Assembly: GCA_002353205.1 (NCBI GenBank)
Contig: DEJE01000033.1
Coordinates: forward strand, 1-25,902
From: Prevotella sp. UBA2756
GTDB taxonomy: Bacteria > Bacteroidota > Bacteroidia > Bacteroidales > Bacteroidaceae
DNA length: 25,902 nucleotides
Reading direction: 5' to 3'
Shown here: positions 15,325-23,072 of the stretch, in pieces
Layout: every line of letters begins with the position of its first letter
Position numbering within the stretch: position 1 is the first letter of the stretch
The notes under the pieces: model-generated
Seen by the model: the letters and a program-made list of their open reading frames with translations, nothing else
Told to the model about the DNA's origin: nothing
Databases searched by the model: none
Position numbers and translations under genes: made by a program

Positions 15325-15434
15325 TGAAGCACTTGTCTTGTCCGATGAAAGCACTCGTTTTGCCTTGTCAAACGAGCCGTTTCACGACCTAAAACGAGCC
15401 TTTCTGCCAGTGAAAACGAGCCGTTTTGCCTGCA
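15325..15434. repeat. Degenerate 22-bp tandem repeat, about five units
   Basis: Units begin at 15325, 15347, 15369, 15391 and 15413, an exact 22-nt period. The three best share AAAACGAGCC and then a T-rich half; the last reads AAAACGAGCCGTTTTGCC. AAAAC and GTTTT face each other across GAGCC in that unit, are nearly intact at 15369 and weaker elsewhere. No gene covers it. It lies between the lpxD promoter (minus) and the leu promoter (plus). The sequence differs from the array at 207-309, but the period and the dyad layout are the same. Confidence 0.75.
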
Positions 15435-15532
15435 GATGCTTCAAGATGACTAGGAACCTGGGAGAAAAATGATGCCAAAATGACGAGTTTGTGTAAAATT
15501 GAAATATTTTTCTGATAATTTGTGACGATTTG

Positions 15533-15564
15533 TTTGTCCGTGTTGTTTTTTATTTATAACTTTG
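15533..15564 (+). promoter_or_regulatory. Promoter of the leu operon
   Basis: The -33 box TTTG (15533-15536) and the -7 box TAACTTTG (15557-15564) are separated by exactly 20 nt, a full match to the Bacteroidetes sigma-ABfr consensus. Transcription should start near 15570, about 11 nt before the leader-peptide ATG and about 230 nt before leuA. This is the best promoter in the window. Confidence 0.85.
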
Positions 15565-15580
15565 CACCCGAAAACATAGA

Positions 15581-15664
15581 ATGATGCGAAACAACGTAAA
15601 CCTATACATTATTAATAATCTCCGACTGCAAGGCGCAGGCGGAAGTGTGAAGGTGCATGTTTAG
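15581..15664 (+). CDS. leuL: Putative leu operon leader peptide
   Basis: A 27-codon frame starts with ATG ATG just downstream of the predicted transcription start and ends TAG at 15662-15664. Its middle reads VNLYIINNLRL, with Leu codons CTA (15602), CTC (15620) and CTG (15626), two consecutive Ile ATT codons (15608-15613) and one Val (15596). The 3' part encodes QGAGGSVKVHV; a short Gly/Ala-rich end also occurs in known Thr and Ile/Val leader peptides. The nucleotides under this 3' part form one arm of the antiterminator described at 15640-15723. The symbol is given by analogy with enteric leuL, not by homology. The peptide itself is unlikely to have a function; its translation is the sensor. 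Confidence 0.7.
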   Translation: MMRNNVNLYIINNLRLQGAGGSVKVHV

Positions 15665-15723
15665 CAGATGAACGACGTTGAACCACAGACGACCTTTCCA
15701 CTTCCGGGTGTGAAAGGTTTTTT
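15640..15723 (+). promoter_or_regulatory. Transcription attenuator of the leu operon
   Basis: Two mutually exclusive structures share one segment. Terminator: ACCTTTC (15692-15698) pairs with GAAAGGT (15712-15718), extended by CACT/GGTG pairs with a one-base bulge, then six T residues (15718-15723). Antiterminator: CGGAAGTG (15640-15647) pairs perfectly with CACTTCCG (15699-15706), and AAGGT (15650-15654) with ACCTT (15692-15696), about 14 bp with one mismatch. The upstream arm lies in the last third of the leader reading frame. A ribosome that stalls at the Leu/Ile codons leaves it free, so leuA is transcribed; one that reaches the TAG covers it, so the terminator forms. Pairings were read by eye; the mechanism is inferred. 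Confidence 0.75.
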
Positions 15724-15798
15724 GTTGGTTTCGACACACGCACAAGCGAAGATTGAAACCGATGCCGCTACAGGCATAAACAGAAAGAAATAGCAACT

Positions 15799-17298
15799 AT
15801 GAGTGAAAGATTGTTTATTTTCGACACCACGCTGCGCGACGGAGAGCAAGTGCCCGGCTGCCAGCTGAACACGGTGGAGAAGATTCAGGTGGCCAAGCAG
15901 CTTGAGAAGCTTGGCGTTGACGTGATCGAAGCAGGATTTCCCGTTTCCAGTCCTGGCGACTACCATTCGGTGATAGAGATATCGAAGGCCGTGACGTGGC
16001 CCACGATCTGTGCACTGACGCGGGCTGTGGAGCGCGATATCGACATTGCTGCCGAATCGCTCCAGTATGCCAAGCACAAACGCATACACACCGGCATCGG
16101 AACCAGCGATGCGCACATCAAGTACAAGTTCAACTCCACCCGCGAGGAGATCATCGAGCGCGCCGTGGCTGCCGTGAAGTATGCCAAGCGCTATGTGGAA
16201 GACGTGGAGTTCTATGCCGAAGATGCCGGGCGCACCGACAATGAGTACTTGGCGCGCGTGGTAGAGGCCGTGATCAAGGCTGGAGCCACCGTGGTCAACA
16301 TTCCCGACACCACCGGCTACTGCCTGCCCGAGGAGTATGGGGCGAAGATCAAGTATCTCGTCGACCATGTCGACGGTATCGACAAGGCCGTCATCTCCAC
16401 ACACTGCCACAACGACCTGGGCATGGCTACGGCCAACACCTTCAGCGGAGTGGCAAACGGAGCCCGGCAGGCTGAGGTCACGATTAACGGGATAGGGGAG
16501 CGTGCCGGCAACACGTCGCTCGAGGAGATAGCTATGATACTGAAGTGCCACAAGCATCTGGGCATCGACACCAACATCAATACCACGAAGATATATCATG
16601 CCAGCCGCATGGTGTCGAGCCTAATGAACATGCCCGTACAGCCCAACAAGGCCATCGTGGGCCGCAATGCCTTCGCCCATTCCAGCGGCATTCATCAGGA
16701 TGGTGTGCTGAAGAATGTTCAGACCTACGAAATCATGGATCCGAAAGACGTTGGGCTTGACGACAATTCAATCGTGCTCACTGCTCGTTCGGGACGTGCC
16801 GCGCTGAAATACCGCTTGGAAACGCTTGGTGTGCACCTCGATGACGAGAAGAAGGTGGACAAGCTTTACCAGAAATTCCTTGCTCTGGCCGACCGTAAGA
16901 AGGAAGTGAACGACGAAGACATCCTGACTCTCGCCGGAGCAGACCAGGCAGAGAACCATGCCGTGCATCTCGACTTTCTGCAGGTGACCACGGGAATGGG
17001 CGTGCGCAGCGTGGCCAGCATCGGGCTCGACATTAGCGGACAGAAGTTCGAGGCCGCCGCCACGGGCAATGGTCCGGTCGATGCTGCTATCAAGGCGCTG
17101 AAGAAAATCATCATGAAGCAGATGACGCTCAAGGAGTTCACCATACAGGCCATCTCGAAAGGTTCCGACGATGTGGGCAAGGTGCACATGCAGGTGGAGT
17201 ATAACGGGAGCCTCTACTACGGCTTCGGTGCCAACACCGACATCGTTACCGCAAGCGTGGAGGCCTATATTGAGTGTATTAACAAGTTCAGGGGGTAA
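15799..17298 (+). CDS. leuA: 2-isopropylmalate synthase
   Basis: LeuA condenses acetyl-CoA with 2-ketoisovalerate, the first committed step to leucine. The 499 residues show the catalytic barrel, with DTTLRDGEQVPG (9-20; R13, D14), metal ligands H202 and H204 in STHCHND, and NGIGERAGNTSLEE. The C-terminal allosteric domain (about 390-499) normally binds leucine for feedback inhibition. The motif AEDAGRTD is the LeuA-type version of a segment that reads EDWSNG in the second synthase of this operon. It is the first gene after the leader and attenuator, so it is probably controlled by both attenuation and feedback. Confidence 0.96.
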   Translation: MSERLFIFDTTLRDGEQVPGCQLNTVEKIQVAKQLEKLGVDVIEAGFPVSSPGDYHSVIEISKAVTWPTICALTRAVERDIDIAAESLQYAKHKRIHTGIGTSDAHIKYKFNSTREEIIERAVAAVKYAKRYVEDVEFYAEDAGRTDNEYLARVVEAVIKAGATVVNIPDTTGYCLPEEYGAKIKYLVDHVDGIDKAVISTHCHNDLGMATANTFSGVANGARQAEVTINGIGERAGNTSLEEIAMILKCHKHLGIDTNINTTKIYHASRMVSSLMNMPVQPNKAIVGRNAFAHSSGIHQDGVLKNVQTYEIMDPKDVGLDDNSIVLTARSGRAALKYRLETLGVHLDDEKKVDKLYQKFLALADRKKEVNDEDILTLAGADQAENHAVHLDFLQVTTGMGVRSVASIGLDISGQKFEAAATGNGPVDAAIKALKKIIMKQMTLKEFTIQAISKGSDDVGKVHMQVEYNGSLYYGFGANTDIVTASVEAYIECINKFRG

Positions 17299-17313
17299 GG
17301 GGCTTCTGGGTTT

Positions 17314-17374
17314 TCTTGAGAATCTAGATTTTCAAGATTTTCTGATTCTCAAGATTCTATAGATTTTCAAGATT
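17314..17374 (+). repeat. Interlaced inverted and direct repeats between leuA and leuC
   Basis: TCTTGAGAATC (17314-17324) is the exact complement of GATTCTCAAGA (17344-17354), an 11-bp stem with a 19-nt loop. TAGATTTTCAAGATT occurs at 17325-17339 and again, exactly, at 17360-17374, 35 nt apart. The stretch is AT-rich and lies in the 119-nt gap inside the operon. It could fold to protect or process the mRNA, or could be a decayed repeat element. Confidence 0.7.
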
Positions 17375-17417
17375 ATCTAGATCCTCCCAAGAGAAAACAA
17401 AACGTAACACCATAAGA

Positions 17418-18830
17418 ATGAAAAGAACCATGGGAAAAACACTTTTCGACAAAATCTGGGACCGACATGTGGTGCAGATCGTCGACGACGGGCCCACCCA
17501 GCTCTACATCGACCGCCTCTACTGCCATGAAGTAACCAGCCCTCAGGCCTTCGACGGCATGCGCGCACGAGGACTGAAGTGCTTCCGCCCGAAGCAAATT
17601 GTCTGCATGCCCGACCATAACACGCCCACCCACGACCAGGACAAACCCATCGAGGACCCTGTATCGAAGGCTCAGGTCGATGCCCTCAGCCGCAATGCCA
17701 GCGAGTTCGGACTCGTTCACTATGGAATGATGGACCCCTCGAACGGCATTATTCACGTGGTGGGGCCCGAGAAAGCGTTGTCGCTGCCCGGAATGACCAT
17801 TGTCTGTGGCGACTCGCACACCAGTACCCACGGAGCCGTGGGGGCCGTGGCCTTCGGTATCGGCACTTCCGAGGTGGAGATGGTAATGGCTTCGCAATGC
17901 ATCCTGCAGCAAAAGCCCAAATCGATGCGCATCAACGTGAACGGACGTCTGGGCCGAGGCGTCACAGCCAAGGACCTGGCCCTCTTTCTAATGTCAAAAC
18001 TCACTACGAGCGGTGCTACCGGCTACTTCGTGGAATATGCCGGTGAAGCTGTCAGAAGCCTGAGCATGGAAGGACGGCTCACTCTGTGCAACCTGTCGAT
18101 AGAGATGGGTGCCCGAGGGGGCTTTGTGGCTCCCGACGAGACGACGTTTGCCTACCTGAAAGGCAAGGAGTATGTACCCACGGGCGAAGACTGGACGCGG
18201 GCCGTGGAAGACTGGCGGACACTGTGCACCGACGATGACGCCGTGTTCGACAAAGAGGTGACGTTCGAGGCCTCCGACATTGAACCCCGCATCACTTACG
18301 GCACCAATCCGGGCATGGGTATCGGCATCACCGAGCATATCCCCACTGCCGTGGGTGTGGGTGAGGACGGAAAAGCTGGTCTTGAGAAAGCTCTTCGCTA
18401 CATGGGGTTCGCACAGGGCGAGAAGCTCTTGGGACATCCCATCGACTATGTCTTCCTCGGAGCCTGTACCAACGGTCGGATAGAAGACTTCAGGGCCTTC
18501 GCTTCCGTCGTGAAAGGTCGTAGGAAGTCGGACAACGTCGTGGCCTGGCTCGTTCCTGGATCTTGGGCCGTAGACCGACAGATCCGCGAGGAAGGAATTG
18601 ACCGCGTGCTTGAAGAGGCCGGTTTCGAAATACGCCAGCCGGGCTGTTCGGCCTGTCTGGCCATGAACGATGACCGCGTTCCTGCCGGAAAGTATTGCGT
18701 ATCTACGAGCAATCGCAACTTCGAAGGTCGCCAAGGTCCCGGCTCGCGCACCATCCTGGCCTCGCCCCTGGTGGCTGCTGCTGCCGCCGTGACGGGAGTG
18801 ATTGCTGACCCGCGCGAATTGATGGAGTGA
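17418..18830 (+). CDS. leuC: 3-isopropylmalate dehydratase large subunit
   Basis: With LeuD it isomerises 2-isopropylmalate to 3-isopropylmalate using a [4Fe-4S] cluster. The 470 residues are the usual length. Cluster ligands are C350 (GACTNGR), C410 and C413 (PGCSACLAMND), with the family spacing. VCGDSHTSTHGAVGAVAFGIGTSE is conserved around residues 129-152. It could start at 17418 or at a second ATG at 17430, where the family usually begins (GKTLFDKIW). In this operon the same enzyme would also be needed to act on citramalate if the downstream synthase is CimA; relaxed LeuCD specificity of that kind is known in other bacteria. Confidence 0.96.
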   Translation: MKRTMGKTLFDKIWDRHVVQIVDDGPTQLYIDRLYCHEVTSPQAFDGMRARGLKCFRPKQIVCMPDHNTPTHDQDKPIEDPVSKAQVDALSRNASEFGLVHYGMMDPSNGIIHVVGPEKALSLPGMTIVCGDSHTSTHGAVGAVAFGIGTSEVEMVMASQCILQQKPKSMRINVNGRLGRGVTAKDLALFLMSKLTTSGATGYFVEYAGEAVRSLSMEGRLTLCNLSIEMGARGGFVAPDETTFAYLKGKEYVPTGEDWTRAVEDWRTLCTDDDAVFDKEVTFEASDIEPRITYGTNPGMGIGITEHIPTAVGVGEDGKAGLEKALRYMGFAQGEKLLGHPIDYVFLGACTNGRIEDFRAFASVVKGRRKSDNVVAWLVPGSWAVDRQIREEGIDRVLEEAGFEIRQPGCSACLAMNDDRVPAGKYCVSTSNRNFEGRQGPGSRTILASPLVAAAAAVTGVIADPRELME

Positions 18831-18879
18831 GATTGAGCGAAGCATTATGGGTTTTCACAACCACTAAAATGAATGAAGA

Positions 18880-19476
18880 ATGAAACAGAAATTCGATGTG
18901 ATAACAAGCACTTGTGTCCCTCTGCCGCTTGAGAATGTGGACACTGACCAGATTATACCCGCCCGTTTCCTGAAGGCCACGACACGCGATGAGCGCTTCT
19001 TCGGCGACAATCTGTTCCGCGACTGGCGCTATCAGCCCGACGGAAGCCCAAACAAGGATTTCATCTTGAACAATCCCACCTACTCGGGATGCATACTGGT
19101 GTCCGGGAAGAACTTCGGCAACGGATCGTCGCGCGAGCATGCTGCATGGGCCATAGCAGGCTATGGCTTCCGCGTGGTGATCAGCAGTTTCTTTGCCGAC
19201 ATCCATAAGAACAACGAGCTCAACAACTTCGTGCTGCCGGTCGTCGTCAGCGAGTCGTTCCTGCAGGAACTCTTCGCCAGCATAGCCACTGACCCGAAGA
19301 CCGAGGTGGAAGTGAACCTGCCCGAGCAGACAGTGACCAACAAAAGGACGCACCGCTCGGAGCATTTCGACATCAACGGCTACAAGAAGCATTGCTTGAT
19401 GAACGGGCTTGACGACATAGATTTCCTCGTTGCGACGAAACCGCGCATAGAAGCCTGGGAACAAGCCAACCGATAG
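18880..19476 (+). CDS. leuD: 3-isopropylmalate dehydratase small subunit
   Basis: LeuD is the swivel-domain partner of LeuC. The 198 residues show ENVDTDQIIPARFL (18-31) and the substrate-recognition loop SGKNFGNGSSREHAAWAI (75-92), both diagnostic. It begins 49 nt after leuC and ends 3 nt before the next ATG, so translation of leuD and the downstream synthase is probably coupled. Confidence 0.96.
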   Translation: MKQKFDVITSTCVPLPLENVDTDQIIPARFLKATTRDERFFGDNLFRDWRYQPDGSPNKDFILNNPTYSGCILVSGKNFGNGSSREHAAWAIAGYGFRVVISSFFADIHKNNELNNFVLPVVVSESFLQELFASIATDPKTEVEVNLPEQTVTNKRTHRSEHFDINGYKKHCLMNGLDDIDFLVATKPRIEAWEQANR

Positions 19477-19479
19477 CGT

Positions 19480-21036
19480 ATGGGATCAGCAGAAAAAATG
19501 AACGCGCAACAACCCGTCCGCCCCTTCATCGAAATCATGGACTGCACGTTGCGCGATGGTGAACAGACATCGGGAGTGAGTTTCCTGCCGCACGAGAAGC
19601 TCATGATTGCACGCATGTTGCTACGCGACCTGAACGTCGACCGCATAGAAGTGGCGTCTGCACGCGTGAGCGACGGTGAGCAAGAGGCCGTCAGGATGAT
19701 TTGTAAGTATGCCGACCAGATTGGTAAGCTCGACCGCGTGGAGGTGCTGGGCTTTGTAGATGGTGGACAATCGATCGACTGGATAGCTGACAGTGGCTGC
19801 CGAGTGGTCAATCTTCTTGCAAAAGGAAGCGAAAAGCATTGCCGCTGCCAGCTGCAGAAGCGGCCAGAGGAGCATCTGGCTGACATCGTTAGCACAGTTG
19901 ACCATGCCATTGAGCGAAACCTGTCGGTCAACCTTTATCTCGAAGATTGGAGCAACGGCATGAAGGACTCGCCAGAGTATGTCTACACAATGCTCTCGGC
20001 GCTGGTGAAGACGAAGATATGCCGCTTCATGCTCCCCGACACGCTCGGCGTGCTCAATCCGCTGCAAGTGATTGAGTTCATGCGCAAGATGCTCAGACGC
20101 TTTCCCAATACCCACTTCGACTTCCATGCCCACAACGACTACGACCTGGCCGTGAGCAACTCGCTGGCTGCCGTGCTGAGCGGGTGCCGAGGGCTTCACG
20201 TCACCGTGAACGGACTTGGCGAACGCTGCGGCAACGCGCCCTTGTCGAGCGTTCAGGTCATTCTCAAGGATCAGTTTCGTGCCAAGACGAATATCCGCGA
20301 AGTCAAACTGAACGATGTGAGCCGGTTGGTGGCTGGATACAGTGGTATCGGCATTGCTCCCAACCAACCCGTCATCGGCGAGAATGTATTCACGCAGGTG
20401 GCTGGCGTGCATGCCGATGGTGACAATAAGGCAGGACTCTATTTCAACCCGCTGAAGCCCGAGCGCTTCGGGCGCCGCCGCGAATACGCGCTAGGGAAGA
20501 ATAGCGGAAGAGCCAACATTGCCAAAAACTTAGAGGAACTGGGACTGGAACTCACTCCCGAGCAGACAAGACGCGTGACCGAGCGCATCACCGAGCTGGG
20601 TGACAAGAAGGAAATAGTAACGCAAGAAGACTTGCCCTACATTGTGAGCGACGTGTTGAAACACGATGTTCCCAATGATAAAATTAAACTGATAAGCTAC
20701 GTAGTATCAACTGCTTACGGACTGAAGCCTGGAGCAAATGTGAAAGTGGAGATTAACGGTCGGCAATACGAAGCCGGAGCCACGGGCGACGGTCAGTATG
20801 ATGCCTTCGTGAGAGCTCTGCGTTACATCTACAAGAAGTATCTCAACCGAACGTTCCCCATACTGGCCAACTACGTCGTCTCTATTCCGCCGGGCGGACG
20901 TACCGATGCCTTGGTGCAGACTGTCATCACATGGAACGACAACGGGAAGCTCATACGAACGCGAGGCCTTGATGCCGACCAGACAGAGTCGGCCATCAAG
21001 GCAACCATCAAAATGCTGAATATCTTTGAAGAATAG
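19480..21036 (+). CDS. cimA: Probable (R)-citramalate synthase (LeuA-like acyltransferase)
   Basis: The family condenses acetyl-CoA with a 2-keto acid. Catalytic features are DCTLRDGEQTSG (21-32; R25, D26), H216 and H218 in FHAHND, and NGLGERCGN (244-252). The 518 residues include a C-terminal LeuA-type allosteric domain (about 400-518). YLEDWSNG (153-160) replaces the AEDAGRTD segment of the true LeuA in this operon; I recall YLEDWSNG-type sequence from the Leptospira citramalate synthase, which uses pyruvate. Citramalate would pass through LeuCD and LeuB to 2-ketobutyrate, a threonine-independent entry to isoleucine. Placement 3 nt after leuD fits this. The alternatives are a second isopropylmalate synthase or a homocitrate-type enzyme. 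A Met at codon 7 is an alternative start. Confidence 0.75.
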   Translation: MGSAEKMNAQQPVRPFIEIMDCTLRDGEQTSGVSFLPHEKLMIARMLLRDLNVDRIEVASARVSDGEQEAVRMICKYADQIGKLDRVEVLGFVDGGQSIDWIADSGCRVVNLLAKGSEKHCRCQLQKRPEEHLADIVSTVDHAIERNLSVNLYLEDWSNGMKDSPEYVYTMLSALVKTKICRFMLPDTLGVLNPLQVIEFMRKMLRRFPNTHFDFHAHNDYDLAVSNSLAAVLSGCRGLHVTVNGLGERCGNAPLSSVQVILKDQFRAKTNIREVKLNDVSRLVAGYSGIGIAPNQPVIGENVFTQVAGVHADGDNKAGLYFNPLKPERFGRRREYALGKNSGRANIAKNLEELGLELTPEQTRRVTERITELGDKKEIVTQEDLPYIVSDVLKHDVPNDKIKLISYVVSTAYGLKPGANVKVEINGRQYEAGATGDGQYDAFVRALRYIYKKYLNRTFPILANYVVSIPPGGRTDALVQTVITWNDNGKLIRTRGLDADQTESAIKATIKMLNIFEE

Positions 21037-21079
21037 ATAAAAATTATGTATTCCTGCACGTACTATTGATAAATAATCG

Positions 21080-21087
21080 TATTTTTG
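21080..21087 (+). promoter_or_regulatory. Possible internal promoter for leuB
   Basis: TATTTTTG matches TAnnTTTG in the 124-nt gap between the citramalate synthase gene and leuB. No -33 element is evident at 19-21 nt. A small hairpin (GTGGT/ACCAC around 21103-21118) lies in the resulting leader. leuB may therefore be expressed both from the attenuated operon promoter and from here. Confidence 0.4.
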
Positions 21088-21160
21088 CATTCGATTCAGC
21101 AAGTGGTATCGTCACCACGAGCTGTTCGGTATGCTTTTATAACTATAAAATGATAAGACA

Positions 21161-22222
21161 ATGAAACTGAAGATTGCTGTTTTGCCTGGTGATGGCATAG
21201 GACCTGAGATCATGGAGCAGGGTATTGCTGTGATGAATGCAATAGCCGAGAAGTTCGGCCACCAGTTCGACTATAAGGAAGCCGTTTGTGGAGCCCACGC
21301 CATCGACATGGTAGGCGACCCGTTCCCTGAAGAAACGTTTCAGACCTGCATGCGGGCCGACGCGGTGCTGTTTGCCGCCGTTGGTGACCTGCGCTTCGAC
21401 AACGATCCCACGGCGAAGGTGCGTCCTGAACAGGGATTGCTGGCCATGCGCAAGAAGCTGGGCTTGTTTGCCAACATACGCCCCGTGGCAACCTTCGACT
21501 GTCTGCTTCACAAGAGTCCTCTGAAGGACGAACTGCTCAAGGGAGCCGACTTCATTGTCATCCGTGAACTGACCGGAGGCATGTATTTCGGCGAGAAGTA
21601 CCAGGACAACGACAAGGCCTACGACACCGACATCTATACGCGCCCCGAGATAGAGCGCATTCTTAAGGTAGGATTCGAGACGGCGCGCAAGCGCAAGAAA
21701 CATCTTACCGTAGTAGACAAAGCCAACGTGCTGGCCAGCAGCCGACTGTGGCGACAGATAGCTAAGGAGATGGAGACACTGTATCCCGACGTGATGACCG
21801 ACTACATGTTTATCGACAATGCTTCGATGCGCGTGCTCACCGAGCCCCGATTCTTCGACGTGATCGTGACCGAGAATACCTTTGGCGACATTCTTACCGA
21901 CGAGACATCGTGCATCACTGGTTCGATGGGACTCCAACCCTCGGCATCGCTGGGCGAGCACACACCGCTCTTCGAGCCCGTTCACGGTTCGTGGCCACAG
22001 GCTGCAGGGCAGAACCTGGCCAATCCGCTGGCACAGATTTTGTCGGCTGCCATGCTTCTCGAGCATTTTGACCTGAATGAAGAAGGTCGTCTTGTGCGCG
22101 AAGCTGTCAATGCCAGTCTCGATGCCAATGTCCGCACGCCCGAGATACAAGTGGAAGGTGGTGAGAAATATGGTACGAAGGAGGTAGGCAGCTGGATAGT
22201 GAACTATATCAGGAAGGCGTGA
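21161..22222 (+). CDS. leuB: 3-isopropylmalate dehydrogenase
   Basis: LeuB oxidatively decarboxylates 3-isopropylmalate with NAD+ to 2-ketoisocaproate. The 353 residues show PGDGIGPE (9-16), the substrate arginines in LLAMRKKLGLFANIRP, DKANVLASSRLWR, VTENTFGDILTDE (metal-binding Asp residues) and the NAD-binding GSMGLQPSASLGE and EPVHGS...NLANP. It has the length and motifs of IPMDH rather than of isocitrate dehydrogenase. If the upstream gene is CimA, LeuB would also act on 3-methylmalate. The gap before it is 124 nt, with a possible promoter of its own. Confidence 0.96.
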   Translation: MKLKIAVLPGDGIGPEIMEQGIAVMNAIAEKFGHQFDYKEAVCGAHAIDMVGDPFPEETFQTCMRADAVLFAAVGDLRFDNDPTAKVRPEQGLLAMRKKLGLFANIRPVATFDCLLHKSPLKDELLKGADFIVIRELTGGMYFGEKYQDNDKAYDTDIYTRPEIERILKVGFETARKRKKHLTVVDKANVLASSRLWRQIAKEMETLYPDVMTDYMFIDNASMRVLTEPRFFDVIVTENTFGDILTDETSCITGSMGLQPSASLGEHTPLFEPVHGSWPQAAGQNLANPLAQILSAAMLLEHFDLNEEGRLVREAVNASLDANVRTPEIQVEGGEKYGTKEVGSWIVNYIRKA

Positions 22223-22254
22223 GTCTTGTTATAGACCAAATGCTGAATGTGGGG

Positions 22255-22944
22255 ATGATACGTTGCCGAATCATAGCATTCTTCATCGCGTTCATGGCGG
22301 TCAATTGTGTTGAAGCACAAAGCCGTAGCGAGTTGCGCGACAGCCTGAAGGCTGCCGCTGACCGCTTGGCCTACCATCCTGATAGCATTGACCTTCGCTT
22401 GCAGAAAGCTTCGTGGAACATGTTGCTCGAAGAGTGGGACAACGCCAAGTACGAGTATGATCTCATTCTGGCTCACGAACCCTGGAATGTGGCTGCTCTC
22501 TTTTATCGGGCTTACGCCAACGAGCGCCTCCGACGCTATGACTTTGCAAGACTAGACTATGAAAACATGCTCACTATCGTGCCATCGCACTTCGAAGCAC
22601 GTCTCGGGCTCTCACTCCTAAACCAGAAAGCCAAACGATATACTGATGCCATCAACCAGATCAACATCCTCGTGCAGCAAAATCCCGACAGTGCAATAGC
22701 ATATGCCACAAGGGCAGGCATCGAGACAGAGCGACAAATGATCGACGTCGCAATCTACGACTATACCCAAGCCATAAAACTAGAACCCGAAAACAAGGAC
22801 TACATACTCGCACGAGCTGACTTATATCTGCGACAGCGAAAGATTCCGCAAGCACGAAAAGACCTCAATACACTCATCGCACTCGGAGTCAAGCAACCTG
22901 AGCTTTCTGAACTCTTCCGTCGACTCAAACATGCGAAGAAATAA
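22255..22944 (+). CDS. Exported TPR-repeat protein, function unknown
   Basis: From the ATG at 22255 the protein has 229 residues. A signal peptide of about 21 residues (IIAFFIAFMAVNCVEA, cleavage before Q22) is followed by five consecutive 34-residue TPR units in good register (about 43-76, 77-110, 111-144, 145-178, 179-212) and a basic C-terminus. TPRs bind other proteins; the partner is unknown and it probably acts in the periplasm. Other starts are ATG 22240 and a GTG at 22219 overlapping the leuB stop. It follows leuB closely and is likely co-transcribed, but nothing ties it to leucine synthesis. Confidence 0.8.
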   Translation: MIRCRIIAFFIAFMAVNCVEAQSRSELRDSLKAAADRLAYHPDSIDLRLQKASWNMLLEEWDNAKYEYDLILAHEPWNVAALFYRAYANERLRRYDFARLDYENMLTIVPSHFEARLGLSLLNQKAKRYTDAINQINILVQQNPDSAIAYATRAGIETERQMIDVAIYDYTQAIKLEPENKDYILARADLYLRQRKIPQARKDLNTLIALGVKQPELSELFRRLKHAKK

Positions 22945-23017
22945 TCCCTCAACTAGCTACTAAGCATTGGCCATCGAAGCAATACTTTTTGAGAGGTAAC
23001 TCCCGAAATCATAAAAT

Positions 23018-23060
23018 GAAACTTGTCAAAACTTAAAATAATAGCAAATCGACAAGTTTC
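23018..23060. repeat. 10-bp inverted repeat between convergent genes
   Basis: GAAACTTGTC (23018-23027) is the exact complement of GACAAGTTTC (23051-23060), with a 23-nt AT-rich spacer. A second pair, AAAATGA before it and TCATTTT after it, extends the symmetry with bulges. It lies between the TPR gene (plus) and the SnoaL-like gene (minus), where a two-way terminator would be expected, but no T-run follows. The rest of the gap at 22945-23072 holds nothing I recognise. Confidence 0.55.
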
Positions 23061-23072
23061 CATATGTCATTT

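Noticed and set aside
15661..16599. A 312-codon minus-strand frame opposite leuA and its attenuator
   Set aside because: It is antisense to the highly conserved leuA gene and has no homology; long reverse frames are common opposite GC-rich codons.
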